From positions 14,070,500-14,134,499 of the forward strand of contig NC_060890.1 in NCBI RefSeq assembly GCF_014805685.1: a stretch of 64,000 nt of DNA, read 5' to 3'. The notes beneath the pieces were generated by a model, which saw only the letters and a list, made by a program, of their open reading frames with translations, was not told the origin of the DNA and did not search any database. The position numbers and the translations under genes were made by a program. Shown one piece after another: positions 1 to 14,225 of the stretch (positions are counted from its first letter, which is position 1; each line of letters begins with the position of its first letter). Origin of the DNA: Silurus meridionalis (Eukaryota > Chordata > Actinopteri > Siluriformes > Siluridae).

Positions 1-180
1 ATAACTTATTTACTTAGTGATTTGACGTACCAGCAGAGAAACATTAAGATTCAATAAAATCTACAGGTTTAAGAATCTGCATTTATGTTGGAGAGACTTC
101 ATATAAAAGCTACTCATGTGCGTATGTGGATGAACCTCCAGTGTAAGAAAACACTGCATAGAGTTATAGGGATGAGCAGG

Positions 181-2109
<1,929 letters not shown>

Positions 2110-2110
<1 letters not shown>

Positions 2111-3493
2111 TTTTTATTTCCTGATTACAGTGAATGCTGACTGCAAAACACTGGAGATTCCCGTTTTTCTTGCCAAGTTATAATTTAACATGGCTTCATT
2201 GGCGTCTGTTACTGCAAAAAGAGCAACATTTTCACTTCCAAGCCATGTGTGAAAGAGAATTTTCTTTTCCTGCTCTACACATTTCTTTACTAAAACTAAA
2301 GAAACAGGTTTTTAAAAACAACACAGCTTCTGTTTTAGCTCTTATTATTGTACTATTTGCTTTCTAACGAAATAAACAACTAAAAGTAAAAGTATGAAAC
2401 AAGCATAAGGTGTGGGGGAAATAGTAAAAAAATTTACTCAGCAAACAATGGTAGTGTCAAATTACAAATGATAGTGTTCTTGTGCATGATCAGTTAACTA
2501 CAAAAATATACTCTAAATGCCGAAGAAAATGCTAGAAGTATTTAAGAGACAGTACCAAAATATTTCCTTGTCAGAAAATACAGTCTGCCATTAAAACAGG
2601 TACAGATCTTCATACAATTATATATTAAACATTTAACTACAATATTTTAAAATTACATTCCTAAATTACATAATGCATAACTGGCTTTTTTTTTATTTAA
2701 AAACTGACATTAAAAAAAGATTAGAAACCAAGCCCCTTAGAAAGTCATAACCCCCAGAAATGACAGCATGTGTGTTACACAGTAGTGAAAAAGTACCGAC
2801 AGATTGACTATAGTTCTTTTTTTTTTGTCTGGACGGAGGGGAAAAGGCATTACTTCTAAGCTTAGAGTACTCTGAATTTATCTGATAAACACGTTTTTTT
2901 CAGCACTTTGTCAGCATAATTTGAGCACTTAACTACAAACATAGGGATTCAAAGTTATGTCCAGTATCTACTGCCATGTTTTCCCTTGTGTGACACATCA
3001 TTGCTTTAGATTTCCAAGTCTTCAATTACATATAAAAAATCACAAAATAAAAATACATTTAAAAAAATCGGAGAGAAAGAAAAATGCCCCCGCCGCCATG
3101 CCTTTGCTCCTTGGCTATTGGATGATGCAGCTGCAGCTCACAGGAAGGCAAGGGGCATGCTGAAAGCTGGAGTCTGAGGGCAGGTTTATGGTTGTTATGG
3201 ATACAGTGGTTGGTCTTGGCAGGCACAAGCGGTTCCCCTCTCCCTCAAAACCCCATAACTGGACCCTGTAACAATTTATCTTTAGGGCTTCACATGGTTC
3301 AGTAGTGATGCTAGCAGTAGTGTTCAGGTCTTCAACAAGGCCAGCGTGGACATTTCAGGCACCAGGTTTCAAAAGATCGATCTGTACATACGGGGTAAAA
3401 AAAAAAGAAAAAAAAAAAAAAGGTGACAAACTACAACAACAAAAAAGCATGTTTAAAACCAAGCAGACACTTACCTCTTTTTTTTTTTTTTTT
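2110..3493 (-). other. llgl2: Probable 3' UTR of llgl2
   Basis: Downstream of the llgl2 stop there is about 1.4 kb without coding potential. It contains several A/T homopolymers and reverse-strand AATAAA motifs, for example at 2113-2118. The true cleavage site cannot be chosen from sequence alone. Confidence 0.35.
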
Positions 3494-6400
3494 TTACAGC
3501 ATCCTGCCTGGTGTTGACTTGGTCTTTACACTGTTTTCCAAAAACACCCTGTAAGAAAAAATAATATTAATTAGGAAGAGTCCTGTGAAACCGCGATGTA
3601 GTGTATGACTCAAACACTCACTTATATACACTCACATCTGATCATCTTCTAGAGACTTCTGGATCTCTTGAAGTACATCTGTGATGGGCACAAACGTCAA
3701 TAATGACCACATAACACTTACTGAAATCCATATACTGAACATTTATGTAACATGTATGTAACAGTTTTGGGACTCTGCAGACATATGTAAGTTTGTTATG
3801 GATCATGCACACACACATTATGATTTTGCAGACATAGGGATGACGAGGTCACTAATGCATAATTATTGCACATCAAACTTTATAAAAACATACAGCAAGC
3901 AACATGAAACCAGCTGAAATTTTTTCCTAATGCTGATTTAATCCTGGGCAACCAATATTTCCATGGCCATCTTTGCCAGTTACTAGGAACTAATATGGCC
4001 ACTGGTTAGTGATGTACTCACTCTCATCGTTCAGCAAAGCATGCTCCATTACTTGTCTAGAGGAATTCTCTGGAATATACAAGCATTTGTGTCAGTTCAG
4101 CAAAAGCATGCCAGCATATGAGAAAACACTTAAGCAAGGAAGACAATTTTGGGGTTATGGTTTCTTTTTTCTTGAAAGCATGCCATTTAAGGGGAAAATG
4201 TCAATCATTTTGCTTACACTAATCCATTAAGGATAAGGCTACTGGAGTGATGGATCTTTTTTTTCCTGTGAGAAATTTAGCCAATGCTGAAATCATAGGC
4301 TTGTAATTTGTACTGCCATTCTTTAACAAATATATAAACAATATATTTTGTTCATATATTCATTCATGCTATTCAAAATCCCTTCTTAAGGCATCAAACC
4401 TGATTATATGTAAAAGCCACTTTCTTGGCTGCTACCAAAAAGCTGAATTCAGCTTTGGTAAAAACGAGGTCACAGAAAAGAAAAGAAAAAACGATGAAAC
4501 ACGATCACTCCAGCTGTGCCTAAATCTATAGCCAAACAAGTACAACTTTACAAAATCACTGGATTTGTTAAAAGATACGAGTTAGAGAAGAATTACACAA
4601 ACTTCTGAAACAAATAAAGGTAAGTGAGGCACTGACACATGCATGTTTAGTATCTTATGCAATGTTTTTTAGAATTAACATTCAAATTGTTTAGATCCTG
4701 GAACTCTTACCATACTTTTCACCATTCCTGCTATAGTTTCTGGAAATAAAGATGCAAAAAATTATTGCTGACAACAAAAACCAAGAAGTCATGGTATTTA
4801 TAATTATGTCTCATGAAGAGTTAAGCTGAACTGATTCTGCAGCTTGTTATTGAGCCAATGTCAATATTAGTTGAGTCAACAATTTACCTGTGTTCTGTGT
4901 TTGCTCCATCAGGCTGGTCTCTGTGAGACTGACTTGGTTGTGATGTGGGTCTTGTTTGGGAAGGAGCCTCCACCAAACACTGTGGCTCCACTACCCAGCG
5001 TGCAGAAAGGGAGAAACGCTCAAACTCGGATGGAGAGATCAGGTAGAGTCCTAAAAAAACAATATAGTAACAGTTGTTTTGCAGTTTACAGCGCAAGAAA
5101 TAATTTGTTAGTTCGTTGGTGCGTTACTGTATGAGCCCAAAACCTACCCTGACCATACTTGGTGAAGACACAAGATGCGATTCCGCTGACATCCTCTTTT
5201 CGGATGCAGGGGTAGTGCACCTGCATTTTGATTGATGGCAAAGAGATGACATGTAGCTCGCCCTGGTTGGTCAACACAACCAAGCTGCTTTCACCATAGT
5301 CCTCCACACGGCTACTGCCAAACCAGGCCACACCTACTCGACGCACCCGCGAACCATCAACTGCTGTCAGTTTAAGCTTCGCCTTACTGCTCACTTTAGG
5401 CAATGCGAATAGCTATAGACAAAGACAAAGTGTTACATTCTATACATTCTTTTTTACATTAAACAAACAACAGGCCATTTAAAGCATTATTACGCTTCTG
5501 CCAGAACCTGTAGCGTTCACCTTCAGTTTTTTCTGCAATTTTTACTGATTAAAAAAATGACACAGTAATTTAAATCATTTAAATAATAGTTTCATGCAGG
5601 ATTCTAAATGCTCAAATCTTTAAAAAAATTTTGGTAATTAAAAAAAAAAAGTAAAATGTCCACACAGAAGCATTTGAATACTTAAAAAATATATGTTATT
5701 TGCTCTTCTTCCAAAAAAAATGTGCATCAACAATTTAAGGGTAAGAGTTAAGGTACATAAATGTATTTAGCATAAATGATCAGCTCCATTCAGACCTTTA
5801 ACTGTTCCTCTGAGATGACAAGAAGTTGGTGGGATCCCTGCATATCAGGGCTACGGGAAAGATCATGTGCAACTTCTAGAGGTTCAGGTAACGGGGCTCC
5901 CCTTCCGTCCAAAACCGCCAGGCCCACAACTGGAGCCCGATGCATCAGCTGGATCTCTTTAGCTAAAAAGGAAAATGCAAGACAAATATTCAATGAGAAG
6001 GATCAATCACTCCCAAATATTTCTTTTTATTGAGAAATATTTAAAAAATGTCTAGAATATCATTGCATTTGTATGTGTGCAAATGCAATGTATGTGTGTT
6101 TTACCTGCATGAGCAATCACTTGGTCATCCATTCTCCGCTCTACAGGAGGAAGCCGAAGCATATAGGCAAAGACAGCACCACCATTGGTTCCTGCCCATA
6201 GGGAGGGTGTGCTGTGAGAACCTGTAACAAAGATTGCCATTACTAAATATGGAAAAGATTTAGTAGTTCAATTCAAACCATACTGCAATTAAAAAAAAAA
6301 AAAAAGAAAGAAAAAATTTTATGATCATCATTATCATCCCACTTACTGTCACTAAGGAATGTGTCGGCAAAACAGAGAGTTCTAACAAGACCAGTGAAAG

Positions 6401-6810
6401 AGTCGTCAGCAGAGCGAGCTTCAATTTTCCTCTGTACTGGGGCCAGTTCCATTTCATGCAAAGCTTCTGCTTCCAGTCGTGCATTTATTTCCTGCAACTG
6501 ATTTGTATGTGCCACAAACAGGAATTATAAAAGTAACAATACGGGTTAACAAAATATACTGGGTAAAATTAAACAGCACAGCTATAAAGCTGAAAGAGAC
6601 AACAGGCAGAGAAAGCTACCTTGGCTGCGTTGTTAGTGTGATGTTTGTGCATGGAGACTCGGCTGCGTCGGATTCGGCGAAAAGATTGGCGCAGAGACTT
6701 CTTAATAGATTTCACTCTAGATAATGGTCCTTCCAGGGCCACCTGGTCACTGGGGTTAAGAGTGCACCTACAGAAAGAAATATGAATGTCAATGAAAAAA
6801 ATTATATTTA

Positions 6811-6903
<93 letters not shown>

Positions 6904-9900
6904 TAATATTTATTATACATATTATATATTATATTACATATTTTTTATGCTGCTATAAGAAGTAAAAAACAACAGTATAATGATTGCAATAAATCAGTAT
7001 CATAATAATAATACATTTGTCTAAACCCTTTTTTACTTCTAATAAGCAATGCCAAGCCAAGGTTAACAATCACAATATCCTGGAATTTATTACATATATA
7101 AGTAGCTAAAAAGCAGTAAGCATTAATTGTACATTATAATTACAGAGTAGGTTTCCAATAATCTATTGTAATACTTCTCATGGCTAATTCAAGAATACTA
7201 AAGCTTTAAACCTATATAAATATCTTACTTGACCAGGACATTATTCTTCTGTTGGTAGTCATAGACACCAAAGCCATGGCTAGTCCCAAAGGCCACCAGC
7301 TTCCACTCTGAATGCAAAGCGATTGCTGTGACCACAGCAGGTGGTTGACACTGCACCAGTGCAAAGGGCTGGAAGCCTGGGGGAAAGATGACTGGTTCAT
7401 CCCGGAGATCCAGACGTGCCTGGCCCTTCCAGCGGAAACCTTCCTGTCCCTGCAGCAGGTCCACTACTGTGGCCTCCACTGTCTGTTCAGCTGCTTCATC
7501 ATTCATCTCCAGCACGAGAATCTACAACAAAATCAGTTACATAAGTTACAGGAGCCATATCATTATAAAACCTCAAAATTAATGTATTGATCAGGAGTAC
7601 CAAAGATCCCATATTCAAATGGGCAGGGCACAAGACTTTGTATTGTTTGGCAATTATAGATATTATATATATATATATGTGTTCAATTTTGAGTAACGTG
7701 AATGTACACACAATGTCTTCTACTGTTTGTTTATAAAATGAAATAAACAAACAAATAGACTGGTACTACAAAATACATTTAAACCAAAACAAACTGTAAA
7801 CTACATAGTCAAAACTAAAGATAAATATTTTTGCACCTATATGAAAACTTACCTGTCCTGCTGTCCCTGCCACATTCAGGTAACCACTATATTTACACAG
7901 ATGAATCTTCTGAATGCCAAGTCGAGGGTCATCACTGTATGGGTCAAAGCAGCCCACCTTAAAAGAATAAAATATACAATTATTATGTCAAGTTACCAAT
8001 ACATAAACTGTACACAATGGTCACAACACAATACATATAGTCATTCGATGCAGACCTTGCGAAAGGGTGGCCACTCGCCCTCAGTGCCCTGGTTCATGTT
8101 GTCATTGGGGTCAGCATCAGTGTGGAAAACTGCAGCTGTGCTCAGTTTGTATATGGGGTAGAGACAGACTCCTGAGGCATCCCAGAAACGCACCGTTCCA
8201 TCCTCATGCCTACATAGAGGAAAAGAGAACTCCAGATTTCAACATGCTCCACACAGTACACTACACATTTCACATGTTGGTCAGTTGTTCATACTTCAAT
8301 ATTTTACGACGAGTGTGTTGATTGTGGTGTGCAGTTTAAAATTACTCCATCTGACAGTTTAATGATGCACACTTGTTAGACAAAATAGTGTCCTGTTAAT
8401 AAAGAAAAGTCTGCTGACAAATAATTTTTATGTAAATTAGAAAAACTGCAAAGTTTTAAATCTTTTTGCCAATTTTAATCAATATGGGTTTTCTGTTGGC
8501 CAGTAACAGAATTCTGCACACTGTAAAGAAAACCTGAGCGCAGGCGAACCTTTTTGTTTTTGGAATCTCATAGAAGCAAAAAGTCAAAACTGGATGGGAT
8601 TTCCTAGGCTTATGCTGAATGTGTTCATTTAGAACATATTTTACGCAATATATCAGCAATGCACAATGCAGAAAGGACAAAAAATATGACCTGGTGGTCA
8701 CTCACCCAGTCAGCAAAAGGTCTCTCTGTGGGGGGTCTGGAGCAAGGTTTTGTCCTCCATTTATTGGCCAAGGCTAAAAAGAAAGAAATAGAACATTTTT
8801 ACAATGAAAAGTGAAACTAAATTATCTACCTTAAAACAAAGAATATGTACGCAATTTGATCATTTTTGCCAATGCTAAACCGAACATTTTATATAGAAGT
8901 GAACTGTGCCTATGTTTATATAGTGGGTGTTGTAAATACTGTGTGCCTCTACACCTTTTGACCCACTCTTTGATTTATAAGTAAATACAGCCACTTATAC
9001 TTTCTGCACTATATATAGTGCATAGTTTGTGTTTGGAAGTAAAGTGTTGTAGCAGGTAGTTATACCAGTGTCTTGTGAACCAAATACCTTTTTTGAATAG
9101 CTTGTGTTTTGCAGTTTGCCAGCAGCGTGCACCCTCTCCCACAGTTTAAGTGGAATTGAAGAGACGTGGTGAGAGCAGGTTATTGCTGAACAATGCAGAG
9201 GCACTAGATATGGGGTCTGGAACACAGGCCAGCCCTCAGTCAGCAGATCCACCACCACCAGCTCCTCCTCCACCAACACTACCAAAGCAATTGGGTCCCC
9301 TGCAGAACACAGACATTCACATGCGTTACAGACAAACACACCGAATTCTGACGTCAATATGTTTAAACATATTAGGGAGTATTAGCATTATATGTGCAAA
9401 GTGTCTCTCAGTTACAACATGCCCCTGCCTTTTTGGTGCTCTCCTTCTCTGATGACAAAAAAGTCGATAATACGGGAGGTGAAGTCCAGGGCTACATGAG
9501 TCTTGCTGTGGATGACAGAGATGCAGTGGCGATCTCCATAGCTGGCCCTTGGCATGCCACCACTAAAAATGAGGAACGGGGGCCTGGGAGCAGTAAAAAA
9601 AAGAAAATGCTACCTATAAAAATAAATAATAAACAACAAATCTAGGCTTAAATATATGACTCTTTGGTGTTCTCTTCACCATATTGCTGCTACATTACAC
9701 AATATTTTTCTGCTGAACTAGTGTTCTTACACAACACTGGTGTTATCCTATTGAGTTAACAAGTACTGTCTTGTGTATTTATTGTCCTGAACTAGTCTCA
9801 CAGTAGTCATGTGTACTGCACCTGTATTGCACCATGTTCCTGGACAAACAATGTTTTGTATAAACTGTACATAGAGGAATGACAAAATAACCCACCTGAA

Positions 9901-12900
9901 AAATATGGTATTACCTTTTGAAAACTGAGTAAATAAAAATAGGCTAAAGAACAATAATACAAAAAACTCTTCCATTTAGACCTACTTTGTAACTCATTTC
10001 AAAGGGCAAAATATAAATGTCTGCACCGGGTTAAAAATTAACCAGCAATGATGAGTCACACTGGAACATTCTGGTTAATGACATTGCAAGCAAACACACC
10101 TGTCCCAGGTTCACTAAAATTTCACACCAACCCCTCAAGGACACAGACACACACAGAGATACTGACCCTTGTCTTGTGGATAGCTGTAAAATTTTGGAAA
10201 TCGCCTTGCATGGGAAGGATCCTAAAATCAGCAAAAACAATAACTCAGTACATGGTGAGACAAGAACAGGCAATGAGATTCTTAAAACACCCCAAAATAA
10301 TACTGAATACCACAATCTGGTTGTATGCTCAAATCTGATCAGAAGGTGTGCATTTTTTGGTATTACAGCACAAAATTTCAGGCTGAAATCACTTTATCAA
10401 ATTCTGTAGTAACAGTTACCATATGGTGTTTCCTGTTTTTCTGGTTCAGTCTGTGGGTCCTCGCCAGTTACTGTCCAGTGGCAATAACTGCCATCATTAT
10501 GGGAACTTAGAATGATTCCTCCATCCTCCATCCACCACACACTTTCCAGCTGCTGCAGAGGGAACAAAAAAGAAGAACTATTGTGAGGAAGTTCTAAAAA
10601 AGTACCACATTACTAATCTGCAGTTGATTATACACTTTTCCTCAGTAGATGTATTTAGGAAAAATAATTTAAACAAACACTTCTACTACAAAACATACTG
10701 TGACAACATAGTGTGTTTTATTAGAACTGAGCATGACTGGTCAAGGAAATAATGTATATTTCTGTCTGGATATATTAACAAATTCCTATTTCTGACACCA
10801 GCATAAAGAAATACCTGTGTGCCCAAGAAGTGTTGAATGGCACATCGACGATCCAGGTCCCACAGAACCATCAGGCCTCGGCTGTAGCCTATTAACACCT
10901 GACGTGGGTTGAGAGGATTCTCCTGCAGGGCTTCTACACACTCCAGGTTTCTGCGGCCCACATATTCTTCTGGAACTCTAAAAAGAGCATCAACAGAAAA
11001 AGGTGACTGATGAAGATAGCACAATGAATAGACCAGGTTTTTATTGTAAGGTATGCAAACTATTTTAAAAATCTCAGTCACGTATCAGCCAAAGTCAAAT
11101 CAGAGCATAAACACAGCAAAGACAGGAGACTCCGAAATAAAAAGATCCAATAACCCAGTATAAGATAAGCTTTAGTAAGTAATTTATAAATAGTATATAA
11201 AAATCTGGAAAACAAAAAACATCACAGGAAACGGCCAAAAATTCCCAAAAGCAAACTAGCAGCATGCCAGGAAACGTCCAATACTACACTGGCCAGGACC
11301 CAACCACGCCTAAATGGTTGCGAGGCAGAGTGGCCTACACCAGGCAGACAACTGTAACTCCAGCATTATCCTAACAAATACAGCAAAATATGGTATATTC
11401 ACCATATTAGAATAATCAGCAAATTAGTGCATTTTGTAGGAATGTTACAGCAAGAAACTCACCAAGCTGTTAGAAATAAGAGGGAATTAGGAATCAAAGT
11501 TGTACTCCACCTGCTTTGAATGTCCTCCATGCTGATATTGTTCTCCTCCAGCTCCCTAAATCCAGGTACTTCCACCACAAATACATGGCCTCCCTCAGTG
11601 CCCAGCAAAAGCAGCTCACCTGAAGAGTGGGCCAGGACGGCAGTTACCCGTGTTACACTAGGAATGGCGCTGCCATAAAAACAGCACAGACAGCAAAATT
11701 AGTGTACATTGTTGAAACTTTAAGCTTTAGACTTACCAAATTTATATCTTAAAGTGATCTTACATACATTAGTAACTAATAATTTTCTCCACAACCGTTA
11801 CATAGCGTAATGAGTCATGATGGCACGGCATCACATGCAATTACAAAGAACATGTTAGTCATTATGTCTGACTAAAAGGAAATTATGTTCACAGAGACCA
11901 TATAGTCTAGCAGCAGATTACATGTAGGAGTGTATGAGTTAGTATATTTCATGTAGAAATATATGTCTCATAGGTCAGTGTGTACTTAGACCAAATATAT
12001 ATATATATTTAAAGAAATCACCACCACATGATAAAGAATTCCAGACTGACTCACCCAGGCGGGCCAGTGAGTGTAAAACGACCAATTTCCAGCAGCTCTG
12101 ACACGCCCTTGTGTGCTCGAAGTGTCCACATGTGTAGACTATTGTCATCAAGTAATGTCACCAGCTCAACCTGTAAACAAAAGAAGGTGGTATTGGAGTA
12201 ACTGAAAGCAAAACACACAAATATCCTGCCTGTGAATAGCGAGGGGTCACTGAAGTTTTCAATTCTCTGAAAATGTTGACAGTCGTAGCTGACAGCTGGC
12301 TGTAGTTTAAATCAGGTTTAATGTATTCTTTGTAACAATTGTCATTTCTAACAATAACAGTTAACAGACCAGTAAACGCCACAATAATTTAAGTCTAATA
12401 AGCTGTTTTTTTGTGCCTTATTAAGTTCAATTTGAGAAAGATGGGAAAACAAAAGAAATGTAAATAGCTACTATTTAAGTAGTGAAACCGAATCACAAAT
12501 CATTCAGTCATTCTTCTCAAACTGCTGTGGTGTAAACAGTTATCAGTGCAGAAAGTTTTCTTCTTTTCATGACTAATTACATGTGAATCACTGAGCTAAA
12601 AAAAAAAAAATACACCTAGTTTGACTAATGTGAGAAATTAAACACTTTAGGGCATGTTGTTATTCGATCTCACCCCCCCCTTCAATGGATATGGCCTTTT
12701 ATGGCTTAACATTTCACATGCAAATATTTATAATACAATTCGGTAGTGATACATGTTTCACACACAAACCCTGTGCTTTCCCAGACATTCCTCAGTGAAA
12801 TTCACCCTTCTGCTGTGCATGTCAGTTGGAAAGAAATACATAATTTGCAAACATACCTGGTGTGGGAGAAAGTGCACCTGTGTAACTGCAGCATTTTCAT

Positions 12901-14225
12901 CATGCAGACCCATAAACTCAACTCCTGGGGCTCCATAGCTGAGTGACAGTTAAGGGAAACAAATCCTTAAGCAAAGCACCTCCATGTCAGAAGGCTAGGG
13001 ATCTTAAAACAATAATAAACAGACAAGGATTCAGCAAGCTTTTAAACAGGCTGAAGAAAGTCGGTTTAATCTACAAAATAACAATTTGAGATTACCAATT
13101 ATGTACCTTGGTGTTTATAGGTAAGCAAAAGCACACAAACAAGGGATACACTAAATGGAAAATAATTACAATTTTGCAAATGTATAAACCTGGCTTCAGA
13201 TCAATAACAGTCAACCATTACGCAATTCTGTGGAAAGAATACATATACACACCCCTTTGAAGAAGACAGCAATCATGGGTGTGTCGTGAGATGAGAAAAC
13301 AGAAATGGTTGACAAAAAATTATAAAAACCTCTATTTAACATACTTTTCAAGGTTTCCAGGAAGAGGAAACCTGACACAGTAAAGCATAACAGCCTGATA
13401 TTTTCTTCTCTGATCTAACTTCACAACACTTTCCTATTCCCATTTAGTATTAAGGATACAGTTTGATGGCTCCGGATCTGGTGCCAATGCCCAGGAGTCC
13501 AAGGCTGGGACTGAAGCCCAGTGCACTTGGTTGGTGGGGGAAGCCATGCTCTACAGTCTAGACACAGTAGGAAGGAAGAAAAAAAAAAAAAACATTTTTC
13601 AATTGATATTTACAGCTACATCGTGTCAAAGTCTGGTGTGCCAGTCTCAATCTTATCGCCTTATTTGATATGTGATAAAAGAGTAACTGCAAGAGTGAAA
13701 GAGAAAGTTACTGGGACTGTGGTGAGATATATTGTATGGTTTAGAGACAGAGGCACTGACAAAAAGACAGGAGGCAGAGCCGGAGGTGGCAGGAGTTGAG
13801 ATTTTCATTGGGAGTGTCGAGGATGGACAGGATTAGAAACAAGTTTGTTAGAGGGACCACGCAGATAGTATGTTTTGGAGACAAGGTGAGGGAGGCGAGA
13901 TTGAGATGGTTTGGACAGGTGCAGAGGAGGGACATAGGGTATATCGGTAAGAGAATGCTGAGGATAGAGTCACCAGGAAGAAGGAAAAGAAGAAGACCAC
14001 GGAGGAGGTTTATGGATGTGGTGAGGGAAGACATGCAGGTAATTGGGTTGAAAGAGGCAGATGTAGAGGACAGAGGGGTATGGAGAAGGATGATCCGCTG
14101 TAGCAACCCCTAATAGGAGTAGCCGAAAGAAGAAGATCTGTCTTAATCACCTTATTAAACTGGTAGAGCTCCTGTTTGAGTTTGTCCCTCTGAGAGTCAT
14201 GCCCATGTCGCCGGAACCTCTTCAT
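3494..14225 (-). CDS. llgl2: Lethal giant larvae homolog 2 (LLGL2), 23 coding exons, 1001 aa
   Basis: Cortical scaffold for epithelial apico-basal polarity; it binds and antagonises the aPKC-Par6 complex (family knowledge). Exons: 14151-14225, 13460-13557, 12857-12938, 12055-12170, 11511-11669, 10815-10977, 10420-10552, 10167-10221, 9429-9583, 9088-9299, 8706-8773, 8056-8209, 7853-7957, 7229-7521, 6620-6767, 6347-6497, 6105-6221, 5796-5962, 5148-5412, 4888-5050, 4711-4739, 3636-3678, 3494-3548. They sum to 3006 nt in one frame. The N-terminal half is the WD40/LLGL beta-propeller; the aPKC-phosphorylated loop ([19 protein letters not shown], about residues 643-661) keeps its serines. LLGL2 rather than LLGL1 is favoured by the text around [15 protein letters not shown] and [12 protein letters not shown]. 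The intron between exons 9 and 10 appears to be GC-AG. Human LLGL2 is 1020 aa. Confidence 0.95.
6821..6898. repeat. (TA)n microsatellite in llgl2 intron 14
   Basis: Long TA run preceded by TTTA repeats; about 40 nt upstream of the exon 15 acceptor on the llgl2 strand. Confidence 0.95.
13666..14140 (+). mobile_element. 5'-truncated RTE-type LINE at the llgl2 exon 1/intron boundary
   Basis: The plus strand carries the C-terminal RTE text: [53 protein letters not shown] and MIRCSNP, ending in CCCCTAATAGGAGTAGCC and a GAA-rich tail. It is antisense to llgl2. Near-identical 15-16 nt flanks (13651-13665 and 14141-14156) look like its target site duplication. Confidence 0.9.
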
